This document shows positions 18,165 to 31,331 of a stretch of DNA of 64,000 nt, one piece after another. Location of the stretch: the NCBI RefSeq assembly GCF_032337115.1, contig NZ_JAVXZY010000014.1:62001-126000 (forward strand), written 5' to 3'. Position numbers and translations under genes: made by a program. Origin of the DNA: Roseateles_C aquae (GTDB taxonomy: Bacteria; Pseudomonadota; Gammaproteobacteria; Burkholderiales; Burkholderiaceae_C). Below the pieces are notes generated by a model. That model did not search any database, was not told the DNA's origin, and saw only the letters and a list, made by a program, of their open reading frames with translations. The stretch's first letter is position 1; every line of letters begins with the position of its first letter.

Positions 18165-18529
18165 GCTTGCGGCGTCAGCACGTACTGGGTGCCATCGTGC
18201 CAGGCATCCTGCAGCGGCGACACGGTGACGGCAGCGACCTCGCTGCGGGCACGGAACCAGGCGGCCACGGCCTCGCGGTCGGCCTCGGTGGCCGAGCCAC
18301 GACCCAGCTTGGCGACGAAGCCGCCGCTGGCGCCGCCGCCGAAGTCCAGGCCGCGGGGCAGGATCAGCTGCAGCAGCAGCTCGTCGATGAAGCGCTCCTG
18401 CGCGGCGTCGTCAAGCTCGGCCTTCAACGTCGCGTGCACATCGAAGGCCAGTTCTTGGAATTCACCGATGCGCAGCTTCTTGCGCTGGCGGCGGCTGCGC
18501 TGGCGGGCCTGGGGCGGGTTCTGCTTCAT
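18161..18529 (-). CDS. yggL: YggL family (DUF469) 50S ribosome-binding protein
   Basis: 122 residues from ATG 18529, following an AGGAG-like GGAGCCCGCCG leader. After a basic tail (RQRSRRQRKKLRIGEFQELA) comes the YggL domain: FQELAFDVHATLKAE, FIDELLLQLILPRGLDFGGG and REAVAAWFRARSEVAAVTVS. YggL is reported to associate with the large ribosomal subunit; its exact role is unclear. The basic N-terminus fits RNA contact. The frame remains open upstream to 19054 on the same strand, but that extension is Arg-rich shadow of the HD gene. Coupled to the MAPEG gene by ATGA overlap. Confidence 0.85.
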   Translation of the reverse strand: MKQNPPQARQRSRRQRKKLRIGEFQELAFDVHATLKAELDDAAQERFIDELLLQLILPRGLDFGGGASGGFVAKLGRGSATEADREAVAAWFRARSEVAAVTVSPLQDAWHDGTQYVLTPQA

Positions 18530-18606
18530 CGGCGGGCTCCTGCTGGGGGATGGCTGGCACTGTAGCGCCAAAGGTGTCGCCCGGGCGCGGGCGCCCCGCA
18601 CGGGCC

Positions 18607-19158
18607 TCACTCCAGTCGGGTGCGCGGCAGCAGCTCGCTCAGCAGCGCCAGGTAGTAGTCCAGCGGCGGGGTGGCCTGGCCCGGGGTCTTGGCCAGATCG
18701 TCCCAGCGGCGCAGCGCCAGCGCCTCGGTGGCATAGGGCCGAGCCGCGAAGGCGCTGAGTTCGCCCTCGTTCATCGGCCCGCCCTGCAGCCGCAGCGAAT
18801 GCCGCGAGGCCGGGCTCAGGCCCTGGGCATAGGCCGGATCGGTGGCGACCAGATAGCGCTTGGCCTGCACATGCAGGCGTATCGGTTCGGTCAGGGCTGC
18901 GCTGAAGTGGTTCTCCAGCAGAGGCAGCGCGCGCAGCTCGTGCAGATCGTCGCTGATGTCGTCGCAGCGCTCGACGAAATGGCCGATGTCGTGCAGCAGC
19001 GCGGCGCCGACCAGCGTCGCGTCGGCATGGGCCCACTCGGCCAACTGCGCACATTGCAGCGCATGTTCCAGCGCGCTGATGGGCTCGGCGCGCAGGCCCT
19101 CGTAGGGCTGGCGGCCGTGGGCTTCAAACAAGGCGTCAATCCGTTCGATGATGTCCAT
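18607..19158 (-). CDS. Phosphonate-associated HD-domain oxygenase (PhnZ-like)
   Basis: 183 residues from ATG 19158 with GGGAG 9 bases before it. The HD-domain ligands are H32 (LEHALQCAQ), H56-D57 (LLHDIGH), H60, two further His in LENHFSAALTEPIRLHVQAK, and Asp in RRWDDLAKTPG. This pattern and the N-terminal Y19 before the HALQ helix match PhnZ and the phosphonate-operon HDIG family. PhnZ is a di-iron oxygenase that splits the C-P bond of 1-hydroxy-2-aminoethylphosphonate to glycine and phosphate. It follows phnE by 19 bases in the phnCDE operon. The hydroxylase PhnY that supplies its substrate is not in the window. Confidence 0.8.
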   Translation of the reverse strand: MDIIERIDALFEAHGRQPYEGLRAEPISALEHALQCAQLAEWAHADATLVGAALLHDIGHFVERCDDISDDLHELRALPLLENHFSAALTEPIRLHVQAKRYLVATDPAYAQGLSPASRHSLRLQGGPMNEGELSAFAARPYATEALALRRWDDLAKTPGQATPPLDYYLALLSELLPRTRLE

Positions 19159-19177
19159 GGCCGCGGCTCCCAAAGCA

Positions 19178-20017
19178 TCAAACCAATCGCTTGCGAACCT
19201 GCGAGGAGATCAGGTCGATCAGTGCCACCGAGATCACCAGCAGGATCAGCACCGCGGCGGTCTGGCCATACTGGAAGCCGCGGATCACATCCCACAGCAC
19301 CATGCCGATGCCGCCGGCGCCGACCATGCCGACCACCGAGGCCGAGCGCACATTCGATTCAAAGCGGTACAAGGCATAGGACACCCACAGCGGCATCACC
19401 TGCGGGATGACGCCGTAGAGCACCTCGGCCAGCGGATGGGCGCCGGTGGCGCGCAGGCCCTCGACCGGCTGCGGATCGATGGCCTCGACGGCCTCCGAGA
19501 ACAGCTTGGCCAGCACGCCGGTGGTGTGCACGAACAGCGCCAGCACGCCGGCAAACGGCCCCAGGCCGACGGCGACGACGAAGAGCAGCGCGAACACCAT
19601 CTCGTTGATGGCGCGGCAGGCATCGAGGAAGCGGCGCACCGGCTGGTGCACCCAGGCCGGCGTCAAGTTGCCGGCCGCCAGCAGGGCCAGCGGCACCGAG
19701 GCCACGATGGCCAGCGCCGTGCCCCACAGCGCGATCTGCAGCGTGATCAGCAGTTCCTGCAGGTAGTAGCGCCATTCGCCGAAATCCGGCGGGAAGAAAC
19801 CGGCGGCGTAGCTGGCGATATTGCCGGCGTCGCGGATCAGGTCCAGCGGCCGCATATCGGCGCCGCGCCAGCTGCCGGCCAGCAAGGCCAGCAACAAGGC
19901 CCAGGCGATCAGCAGCCAGCTGCGCATCGGCGGCCGTGGCGGCACAGCCTGGCTCCCAGGCGCAGGCAAGACCTGACCCTGTGGCGCGTTGATCGGTGTC
20001 GCGGCGCTCACGGGCAT
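19178..20017 (-). CDS. phnE: Phosphonate ABC transporter permease PhnE
   Basis: About 280 residues. Five to six membrane helices, with the BPD-transport signature region EAVEAIDPQPVEGLRATGAH preceding VIPQVMPLWVSYALYRFESN, the EAA loop that contacts the ATPase. The segment FESNVRSASVVGMVGAGGIG is characteristic of PhnE. It forms the inner-membrane channel for phosphonate or phosphite uptake with PhnC and PhnD. ATG at 20017 shares a base with the TGA of phnD (TGATG), indicating coupled translation. Confidence 0.92.
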   Translation of the reverse strand: MPVSAATPINAPQGQVLPAPGSQAVPPRPPMRSWLLIAWALLLALLAGSWRGADMRPLDLIRDAGNIASYAAGFFPPDFGEWRYYLQELLITLQIALWGTALAIVASVPLALLAAGNLTPAWVHQPVRRFLDACRAINEMVFALLFVVAVGLGPFAGVLALFVHTTGVLAKLFSEAVEAIDPQPVEGLRATGAHPLAEVLYGVIPQVMPLWVSYALYRFESNVRSASVVGMVGAGGIGMVLWDVIRGFQYGQTAAVLILLVISVALIDLISSQVRKRLV

Positions 20018-20994
20018 CACTGCAGCTTGGCCTGCTGCTTGTTCAGCTCGGCCAGGCGGGTGTCGATATCGGCCAGCTTCTTGCTCTTTTCGTCGGCCGC
20101 CAGTGCGGCGTCGTTCTCGATCTTGGCGCGTTCACGGGCCAGTTCGAGCAGGCGCACCGGGCCCAGCTGGGCATTGCTGGAGGCACGGAATGCGCTGTAG
20201 CTGAGCTTTTCCAGGATCTCGCGCTCGGCCGGCTTCTTGCCGTAGCTGAGCAGGAAGTCGCGCAGCTTGGCCTTGGTGCCTTCGTCCAGGTCCTTGCGCC
20301 AGACGATGGGGTCGCTGGCGATCAGCGGCGAGCGCCAGATTTCGCGCAGCTGGCCGAGCTTGTCGCCATTGGTGATCGAGAAGCGGTGCCAGTTCTCGGT
20401 GTTGTTGGTGGCCACATCGACCTGCTTGTTGACGACGGCCAGCAGATTGGTCTCGTGGTTGGCGCGCACCATGCGCTTGAAGTCGCGCGTCGGCTCGACC
20501 TTGTTCTGCGCAAAGGCGAAGTAGCCGGGCACCAGGGTGCCGCTGGTCGAGTTCGGATCGCCAAAGCCCAGCGTCAGGTTGGCGCGCGCCTTCAACACAT
20601 CGTCCAGCGACTTGTAGGGGCTGTCCGCATGGACAACGAGGATCGAGTAATAGCCTTCGTTGCCGTCCTTGCCGACGGTCTTGGCGAACACTTCACCCTG
20701 GGCACGGTCGACGGCCTCGATGGCCGACTTGTTGCCGAACCAGCCGATCTGCACCTTGTTGAAGCGCATCGCCTCGATGACGCCGGAGTAGTCGGTGGCG
20801 AAGAAGGCATTGACCTTCAGGCCGGTGGCCCGGCTCATATCGTCCAGCAGCGGCTGCCAGGCGCCCTTCAGATGGGCGGACGATTCGGTCGTGATCATGC
20901 CGAAGTTGATTTCCTTGACAGCCTGGGCCTGGACATTGCCCAGCCAGCAGGCGGCGGTGGTGGCCAGCAGGGCCAGAACGTTACGGCGTTGCAT
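20017..20994 (-). CDS. phnD: Phosphonate/phosphite-binding protein PhnD
   Basis: 325 residues. A Sec signal peptide (NVLALLATTAACWLGNVQAQ) leads into the PhnD/PtxB-like fold: VKEINFGMITTESSAHLKGA, FFATDYSGVIEAMRFNKVQI, VHADSPYKSLDDVLKARANL, GDPNSTSGTLVPGYFAF and VATNNTENWHRF. The S-T-S-G motif is the oxyanion-binding loop. The C-terminal 60 residues are a charged helix (LELARERAKIENDAALAADE) longer than usual. It captures phosphonate in the periplasm for PhnCE. Located 52 bases after phnC. Confidence 0.92.
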   Translation of the reverse strand: MQRRNVLALLATTAACWLGNVQAQAVKEINFGMITTESSAHLKGAWQPLLDDMSRATGLKVNAFFATDYSGVIEAMRFNKVQIGWFGNKSAIEAVDRAQGEVFAKTVGKDGNEGYYSILVVHADSPYKSLDDVLKARANLTLGFGDPNSTSGTLVPGYFAFAQNKVEPTRDFKRMVRANHETNLLAVVNKQVDVATNNTENWHRFSITNGDKLGQLREIWRSPLIASDPIVWRKDLDEGTKAKLRDFLLSYGKKPAEREILEKLSYSAFRASSNAQLGPVRLLELARERAKIENDAALAADEKSKKLADIDTRLAELNKQQAKLQ

Positions 20995-21046
20995 AGGGGT
21001 CTCGCTCTTGAAAAAGTGAAAGCAGGGATCGTTCTTGTGGGTGTTC

Positions 21047-21880
21047 TCAGGCCGCCTGCAGCACCGGCTCGGGGTGCAGGGCGGGCACGGGCTTCTTCAG
21101 GCCGGGCAGTTGGGCGGGCAGCAGCAGCTCTTCGCTCTGCGTGCCATAGAGCTGTTGCAGTCGCTCATTGCTGAGCGCGGTGGTCGGGCCGTCGTAGACG
21201 ACCTCGCCATGGCGCAGCGCGATGGTGCGCGGGCAGAAGGCAAAGGCGTAGTCGATCTGATGCAGCGACACCATCACGGTGACACCCAGCTCGCGGTTCA
21301 GCTCGGCCAGCAGCTGCATCACGCGGCGGCTCGATTCGGGGTCCAGCGAGGCGATCGGTTCGTCGGCCAGGATGATCTCGGCGCCCTGCACCAGGGCCCG
21401 CGAGATGGCGGCGCGCTGCTGCTGGCCGCCGGACAGCGTCGAGGCGCGCTGCCAGGCACAGGCGCCGATGCCCACACGCTCCAGCGCCGCGAAGGCCCGC
21501 GCCAGCTCGGCCTCGGTGAAGCGGCCCAGCGCCCAGCGCCAGGCCGGCATCCGGTGCAAGGCGCCGGCCAGCACATTGCTCAGCACCGGCAGGCGGTCGA
21601 CCAGATTGAACTGCTGAAAAATCATCGCCACGCGGGCGCGGGTGGCGCGCACATCCGCGGCGATGCGGCCATCGGCTTGCACCTCGCGGTCGAGCAGGTG
21701 CACGCTGCCAGCGTCGCCGCGATGTAGGCCGTTCAGATGGCGCAGCAGCGTCGATTTGCCGGAACCCGAGGCGCCCAGCAGGGCGACCATCTCACCACGC
21801 TCGACCTGCAGCGAGACCTCGCGCAAGGCGGGCTTGGCGCCGAAGCGCTTGCTCAGCTTGTCTACCTCGATCACCACCAT
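21047..21880 (-). CDS. phnC: Phosphonate ABC transporter ATP-binding protein PhnC
   Basis: 277 residues with Walker A LLGASGSGKSTLLRHLNGLH, signature ALRHGEV-side LSGGQQQRAAISRALVQ and Walker B EIILADEPIASLDPESSRRV followed by MVSLHQIDYAFAFC, the PhnC-type H-loop. It energises phosphonate uptake. The C-terminal extension of about 40 residues (QLYGTQSEELLLPAQLPGLK) is Pro/Leu rich. First gene of the phnC-phnD-phnE-HD cluster. No Pho box was identified with confidence in the short upstream region. Confidence 0.95.
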   Translation of the reverse strand: MVVIEVDKLSKRFGAKPALREVSLQVERGEMVALLGASGSGKSTLLRHLNGLHRGDAGSVHLLDREVQADGRIAADVRATRARVAMIFQQFNLVDRLPVLSNVLAGALHRMPAWRWALGRFTEAELARAFAALERVGIGACAWQRASTLSGGQQQRAAISRALVQGAEIILADEPIASLDPESSRRVMQLLAELNRELGVTVMVSLHQIDYAFAFCPRTIALRHGEVVYDGPTTALSNERLQQLYGTQSEELLLPAQLPGLKKPVPALHPEPVLQAA

Positions 21881-21981
21881 CGCGCATCTCCGGCACTGCC
21901 CCCGGGGGCAGCCCGGGATGTCAGCCCGCGATGGTGATCAAGTGCCGTGACGCCGCGATGACAGCGGCGCGCCTGCTCCGT

Positions 21982-22188
21982 TCAGCTGCCCGACTTGGCC
22001 TTCTCGCGCTTCTTCTCGTAGCTGTCGTAGCTGTCGCTGTTGCGCTTCATGCAGTCGCGGTAGGCGACGTTGTCGGTCAGCCGGCTGCAGTCTCGCTGGG
22101 CCTGATCCTGGGCAGCCTCGTAGATGACGTCGCAGCCGGCCAGCGGCAACAGGGCCAGCAGGCCGGCAAGCATCAGGCAGTTCTTCAT
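21982..22188 (-). CDS. Small hypothetical lipoprotein
   Basis: 68 residues from ATG 22188 (a start at 22212 is also open). The signal MKNCLMLAGLLALLPLAGCD has lipobox L-A-G-C at residues 16-19. The mature part is short, charged and carries two more Cys (RDCSRLTDNV, RDCMKRNSDSYDSYEKK), perhaps forming a disulfide. Function unknown. It follows the DUF2242 lipoprotein gene by about 20 bases on the same strand and is probably co-expressed. Confidence 0.7.
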   Translation of the reverse strand: MKNCLMLAGLLALLPLAGCDVIYEAAQDQAQRDCSRLTDNVAYRDCMKRNSDSYDSYEKKREKAKSGS

Positions 22189-22208
22189 GGCAGCGGTCTC
22201 CCGAGGTT

Positions 22209-22775
22209 TCACTGTTCAACCAATTGCTCGCGCAGCAGCTTCTGCATCAGGGCGAAATAGCGGTCGTAGAACTCGCCGGCGGGAATGGTCTCGGACGCCA
22301 CCTTGACCATTGAATCCTGGCTGGACGACAGCGGCACCGAGATCGAGCCGATGGCACTGACACCGATGCTGGTGGCGTTGCTGCTCTTCTTGATGGCGTA
22401 CCGGTCCTGCTGGGCCGAGACATAGGCGGTCGCGATCTGGGCGTTCTTGCCGTCGGGCACGCAGACGACATTGAAGCTGATTTCCACATGCACCTCGCCA
22501 TCGGGCTGGAAGCGCTTGCTGCCATTGACCAGGCCGGACTTGGCGCTGTTGATCACATAGCCCTGGCTCAGCAGCGCCCGGCGTGCCGCCTCGCAAGTCT
22601 CGTCGACGCTGCCGTCGAACAGCCGTGAGAAGGTCTCGTCGGAGTTGAAGCGCTCGTTCTGGTAGACCGAGGTCTTGCGCGGCGTGGGGCTGCTCTGCGG
22701 CAGCGCGCAACCACCCAGCAGGGCAGCAGTGAGCATCACAAGGGGCCAGCGCGGGGGCAGTGTCAGGGTCAGCAT
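22209..22775 (-). CDS. DUF2242 family lipoprotein
   Basis: 188 residues from ATG 22775. Lipobox L-G-G-C in VMLTAALLGGCALPQSS marks it as a lipoprotein. The body FDGSVDETCEAARRALLSQG, VHVEISFNVVCVPDGKNAQI, AYVSAQQDRYAIKKSSNATS and GEFYDRYFALMQKLLREQL agrees with the DUF2242 family common in Burkholderiales. Two Cys in the conserved part likely form a disulfide. Role unknown. It lies between the hybrid kinase gene (ends 22833) and the smaller lipoprotein gene on the same strand. Confidence 0.75.
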   Translation of the reverse strand: MLTLTLPPRWPLVMLTAALLGGCALPQSSPTPRKTSVYQNERFNSDETFSRLFDGSVDETCEAARRALLSQGYVINSAKSGLVNGSKRFQPDGEVHVEISFNVVCVPDGKNAQIATAYVSAQQDRYAIKKSSNATSIGVSAIGSISVPLSSSQDSMVKVASETIPAGEFYDRYFALMQKLLREQLVEQ

Positions 22776-22832
22776 CGGGGAGCGGGCGGGATCTGGGCGC
22801 TGAGGAACGCAGCGTGAACGCATTATCCCGGT

Positions 22833-26998
<4,166 letters not shown>

Positions 26999-26999
<1 letters not shown>

Positions 27000-28120
27000 C
27001 AGTCGCTCAGCCGCGCGGCGATGGCGCGGAACTCGGCCTGGATGTTGACGAAGGCGGCAACGATGGTGGGATCGAAGTGCTTGCCGGCCTCGGCCTCGAT
27101 ATGGGCGATCGCCTTCTCGACCGGCCAGGGCTCCTTGTAGACGCGGCGCATCGTCAGTGCATCAAACACATCGGCCAGCGCCATCAGCCGCGCCGCCAGC
27201 GGGATGGCAGTGCCGCTCAGGCCGTCCGGGTAGCCGCTGCCGTCCCAGCGCTCATGGTGGTGATTGGCAATCGTGCGCGCCACTTCCAGGAAGCGGATCG
27301 ACTCGGGCAGCGGCTGGCTGTCATCGTCACCGCCAGCCTGGTGCATCTGGCGCACCTTGCTCAGCGCGCGTTCGATGGCCTGCCCACCGATGCGCGCATG
27401 GGTCTTCATGATTTCGAACTCTTCCGGCGTCAGCCGCCCGGGCTTGAGCAGGATGTGGTCCTGGATGCCGATCTTGCCGATGTCATGCATCGGCGCGGCC
27501 TTGACAATGCGCAGCAATTGGGCCTCATTGAGCTCCTCGGCAAAGCCGGACAGCGGCTGGAGCTGGCGCGCCAGCGCCTCAACATAGCCTTGCGTGCGCA
27601 GGATGTGATTGCCGGTCTCGTTGTCGCGCGTCTCGGCCAGCTCGGCCAGCGCGCACAGGGTCAGGTCTTGTGCGATCAGGCTTTCGTGGGTGCGCCGCGC
27701 CACCTCGGCCTCCAACCAGCTGTTCTGGTCGGCCAGGCGGTCGCGTGAGCGCTTCAGCTCCAGCTGGGTGCGCACCCGGGCCAGCGCCACCGCCGGCTTG
27801 ATCGGCTTGACGATGTAGTCGACCGCGCCCTCGGCAAAACCGCGTTCCTCATCCTGCTCGGCGCCCAGCGCGGTGACGAAGATCACCGGCAGCTCGCAGG
27901 TGCGCGGGTCGGCCTTGAGCTTGGCCAGCATCGCGTAGCCATCGACCTCGGGCATCATGATGTCCAGCAGGATCAGATCGGGCAGCTCGCTGGACAGCAG
28001 GGCCAACGCACTGGCAGCCGAGCGGGCACCCAGCACCCGGTACTGCGGATTGAGCAGCTTGGACAGAACCGCCAGATTGAGCGGCTCATCATCAACCACC
28101 AGAACCGTCGGCCTGTGCAT
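26999..28120 (-). CDS. HD-GYP response regulator (cyclic di-GMP phosphodiesterase)
   Basis: 373 residues from ATG 28120 preceded by AGGAAG. Receiver domain: VLVVDDEPLNLAVLSKLL, phospho-Asp in LILLDIMMPEVDGYA, VTALGAEQDEERGFAEGAVD and YIVKPIKP. The HD-GYP domain keeps APMHDIGKIGIQDHILLKPG, HARIGGQAIERAL and ANHHHERWDGSGYPDGLSG. These are the metal and GYP residues of active RpfG-type phosphodiesterases that linearise cyclic di-GMP. The downstream hybrid kinase is its likely phosphate donor. With the GGDEF-EAL protein at 10488, the window carries two c-di-GMP control points. Confidence 0.93.
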
Positions 28121-28349
28121 CAGCGCGTCTTCCTGTGGAGGGCAACGCTTTGAGCTTACTGGAGAATGCCCGCTTTGGGTGCGTGCTGTGGGGCTTCTGC
28201 CGCGATGCCCTTGTCGCAACTCAAATCGGCGGCGCTGACGGCATCACGTTAATTTGTGCCTGGCGGCCGGAAAAGCCAGGGTGCTAAGCTGAAGCGCCCT
28301 GTTCTGGCCCGCACAGAACTGCTCGCCTACCCGTTTTTGCCCCGCCGTG

Positions 28350-29402
28350 ATGAAGCTCCCCGCGCTGCCTTCCCTGCTCGCCGCCGCCTGGCTGCTAGCC
28401 GCTGGTGTGGCCGCGGCGCAGCCTCGCGAGCTGGAACGCGCGGCGCGCGCCGAGGGGCAGGTCAACAGTGCCGGCATGCCCGACCGCTGGGCCAACTGGG
28501 GCGAGACCTGGGCCGATCTGAAGCGCCTCTACGGGCTGCAGCATCAGGACGAGAACATGAACAGCGGCGACGAGATCGCCGCGATGGAGCAGCCCGGGCG
28601 CCGCCCCGGCATCGATATCGGCGATGTCGGCTTCGAGTTCGGTGCGCTGGCCCGCAGCCGCGGCGTCACCCGGGCGCACAAGCCGGCGAACTGGGCGCAA
28701 ATCCCCGATTGGGCCAAAGACCCCGACGGCCATTGGGCGCTGGCCTACACCGGCACGATTGCCTTCATGGTCAATACCCGCCGCGTGGCCAGCGTGCCGC
28801 GCAGCTGGAAGGCGGTGTTCGACGGCGATTACAAGCTGCTGATCGGCGCCGTTGGCCCGACCGCGCAGGCCAATGCCGGCGTGCTGGCCGCGGCGATTGC
28901 ACTCGGCGGCGCCGAGACGCGGCTGCAGCCGGCGCTGGAGAAGTTCGCCCAGCTGGCCCGCCAGGGCCGGCTGCTGACCGACAACCCCGGCGCCGCCCAG
29001 ATCGAGAAGCTGGACGCCGACGTGTTCGTGATGTGGGACTTCATCGCGCTGGACAAGCGGGCGCGGATGCGCCGCCCGGAAGACTATGAAATCCTGATCC
29101 CCAGCGATGGCTCGGTGACCAGCGGCTACACGCCCATCATCAACAAGCACGCCGCCCACCCGAATGCGGCGCAGCTGGCGCGCGAGTACATCTTCAGCGA
29201 TGCCGGGCAGATCAACCTGGCCCGCGGTCATGCGCGGCCGATACGGATCGAGCACCTGAACCTGCCGGAATCGGTGCGCGGCCAGCTGCTCGACAGTGCC
29301 CAGTACCAAAGCGCTCGCGTCGTCTACCCGGCCATCTGGGCCTGGGAAGTGAAGAAGCTGCCGGCGCTGTGGCAGCGCGAGGTCTTGGGCGCCGCGCGTT
29401 GA
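28350..29402 (+). CDS. Periplasmic solute-binding protein, iron/spermidine type
   Basis: 350 residues from ATG 28350; a GTG directly before it is an alternative. Signal peptide MKLPALPSLLAAAWLLAAGV with AAA-Q cleavage. Mature sequence: GQVNSAGMPDRWANWGETWA, IGDVGFEFGALARSRGVTRA, WALAYTGTIAFMVNTRRVAS and SYTPIINK-like SGYTPIINKHAAHPNAAQLA are typical of the FbpA/PotD family of extracellular solute-binding proteins. Fe3+ binders usually have paired Tyr; none was confirmed. No permease or ATPase is nearby, so it is an orphan or works with a transporter elsewhere. Divergent from the HD-GYP gene over 229 bases. Confidence 0.8.
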   Translation: MKLPALPSLLAAAWLLAAGVAAAQPRELERAARAEGQVNSAGMPDRWANWGETWADLKRLYGLQHQDENMNSGDEIAAMEQPGRRPGIDIGDVGFEFGALARSRGVTRAHKPANWAQIPDWAKDPDGHWALAYTGTIAFMVNTRRVASVPRSWKAVFDGDYKLLIGAVGPTAQANAGVLAAAIALGGAETRLQPALEKFAQLARQGRLLTDNPGAAQIEKLDADVFVMWDFIALDKRARMRRPEDYEILIPSDGSVTSGYTPIINKHAAHPNAAQLAREYIFSDAGQINLARGHARPIRIEHLNLPESVRGQLLDSAQYQSARVVYPAIWAWEVKKLPALWQREVLGAAR

Positions 29403-29542
29403 TCCCTGTCTGACGCTGGGGTTTGCCCGCGCATTCCAGTTTGCTGCGGCGGGCGTAGACTGCAACGCACAGCGGGGCTGCAAACCGGTGCGCCATGCAC
29501 CACAAGGCGGTTCGGCTGGGTCAGCACAGGAGGACGCCCCAG

Positions 29543-31330
29543 GTGCAACGCAGCGATACCGCCGATCCGGCCTATTTCCACAAGGTTGTTGATTGCCAGT
29601 GGGCCTGCCCGGCCCATACCCCCGTCCCCGAATACATCCGCCTGATTGCCCAGGGTCGTTACGACGAGGCCTATATGGTCAACTGGGTGTCCAACGTCTT
29701 CCCCGGCGTGCTCGGCCGCACCTGCGACCGGCCCTGCGAGCCGGCCTGCCGGCGCGGCCGCGTCGAGGAGAAGAACGTTGGCGACAAAAAGCCCGAGGCG
29801 GTGGCCATCTGCCGCCTGAAGCGGGTGGCGGCCGATCACAAGAGCGAGGAGCTGCGCGCACTGCTGCCCCAGCCGCTGCCGCGCAATGGCCGGCGCGTCG
29901 CCTGTGTCGGCGCCGGGCCGGCCTCGCTGACCGTGGCTCGCGACCTGGCGACCCAGGGCTATGCGGTGACGGTGTTCGATGGCGAGGCCAAGGCCGGCGG
30001 CTTCATCCGCAGCCAGATTCCGCGCTTTCGCCTGCCCGAGCAGGTGATCGACGAGGAATGCGGCTACATCCTCGGCCTCGGTGTCGAGTTCCGCGCCGGC
30101 CAGCGCATCGACTCGATGAAGCAGCTGCTGGCCGAGGGCTTTGATGCCGTCTTCGTCGGCTGCGGCGCGCCGCGTGGCCGCGACCTGGCGCTGCCGGGCC
30201 GGAGCGAGGCCGCGGCGCAGATCCGCATCGGCATCGACTGGTTGGCCTCGGTGTCCTTCGGCCATGTGACGAGCGTGCAGCCGCGCGTCATCGTGCTGGG
30301 CGGCGGCAATACCGCGATGGACTGCTGCCGCTCGGCGCGCCGGCTCGGCGCCGACAGCGTTACCGTGGCGGTGCGCAGCGGCTATGCGCAGATGAAGGCC
30401 TCGCCCTGGGAAAAGGAAGACGCCGAGCACGAGGGCATCCCCATCCTCGACTTCCATGTGCCGTTGGCCTTCGAGCATGACGGCGGTCGGCTCACCGGCA
30501 TGCGCTTCAAGCGGGCGCAGACCGGTGACGAGATCGTCATTCCCTGCGACGAGGTGCTGATCGCCGTCGGCCAGGAGAATGCCTTTCCCTGGATAGAACG
30601 CGATGCGGGTATCGCCTTCAACGAGCACGGCCTGCCGGTGCTCGATGCGCAGAGCTTTCAGTCCAGCCTGCCCCAGGTCTTCTTCGGCGGCGATGCGGCC
30701 TTCGGCCCCAAGAACATCATCACCGCCGTGGCCCAGGGCCATGAGGCCGCCGTGTCGATCGACCGCTTCCTGCACGGCGAAGCGCTCACACAGCGGCCGG
30801 CGCCGCATGTCAATCTGCTGTCGCAGAAGATGGGCATACACGAATGGAGTTATGACAATGCCGTGGCCCCGGAGCTGCGCCACAAGGTGCCCTGGGCGGC
30901 GGCAGAGCGGGCGCTGGCCAGCATCCGTGTCGAGGTTGAGCTGGGCTTTGACGCCGCCACCGCTTTCAAGGAGGCGCAGCGCTGCCTGAACTGCGATGTG
31001 CAGACGGTGTTCAGCGACAAGCTCTGCATCGAATGCGATGCCTGTGCCGACATCTGCCCGATGGACAGCATCAGCTTTGTGCCCAATGGCGAGGAGGCCG
31101 AGCTGCGCGAACGGCTGCGCGCACCGGCGCTGAACGCCGAGCAGGCGCTCTACGTCAGCGGCGCGCTGAAGACCACGCGGGTGATGGTCAAGGACGAAGA
31201 CGTCTGCCTGCACTGCGGCCTGTGCGCCGAACGTTGCCCGACCGGCGCCTGGGACATGCAGAAATTCCTGCTGCAGACGACCAAGGCCGGCCCGGGCTGC
31301 AGAGACCAGCAGACCAGGAGGGCGACATAG
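29543..31330 (+). CDS. FAD/NAD(P)-binding iron-sulfur oxidoreductase (KorC-like, GltD family with ferredoxin domain)
   Basis: 595 residues from GTG 29543, chosen because a perfect AGGAGG lies 9 bases upstream; the frame is open from ATG 29495. N-terminal Cys-rich cluster domain (DCQWACPAHTPVPEYI, LGRTCDRPCEPACRRG) as in GltD/NfnB, FAD motif VACVGAGPASLTVARDLA, NADPH motif VIVLGGGNTAMDCCRSARRL, and a C-terminal two-cluster ferredoxin with CIECDACADICP and CLHCGLCAERCP. It should move electrons between NADP(H) and the oxidoreductase encoded next. The arrangement resembles KorC of the 2-oxoglutarate:NADP oxidoreductase of Azoarcus evansii. Stop and korA start are one base apart. Confidence 0.85.
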   Translation: MQRSDTADPAYFHKVVDCQWACPAHTPVPEYIRLIAQGRYDEAYMVNWVSNVFPGVLGRTCDRPCEPACRRGRVEEKNVGDKKPEAVAICRLKRVAADHKSEELRALLPQPLPRNGRRVACVGAGPASLTVARDLATQGYAVTVFDGEAKAGGFIRSQIPRFRLPEQVIDEECGYILGLGVEFRAGQRIDSMKQLLAEGFDAVFVGCGAPRGRDLALPGRSEAAAQIRIGIDWLASVSFGHVTSVQPRVIVLGGGNTAMDCCRSARRLGADSVTVAVRSGYAQMKASPWEKEDAEHEGIPILDFHVPLAFEHDGGRLTGMRFKRAQTGDEIVIPCDEVLIAVGQENAFPWIERDAGIAFNEHGLPVLDAQSFQSSLPQVFFGGDAAFGPKNIITAVAQGHEAAVSIDRFLHGEALTQRPAPHVNLLSQKMGIHEWSYDNAVAPELRHKVPWAAAERALASIRVEVELGFDAATAFKEAQRCLNCDVQTVFSDKLCIECDACADICPMDSISFVPNGEEAELRERLRAPALNAEQALYVSGALKTTRVMVKDEDVCLHCGLCAERCPTGAWDMQKFLLQTTKAGPGCRDQQTRRAT

Positions 31331-31331
31331 C

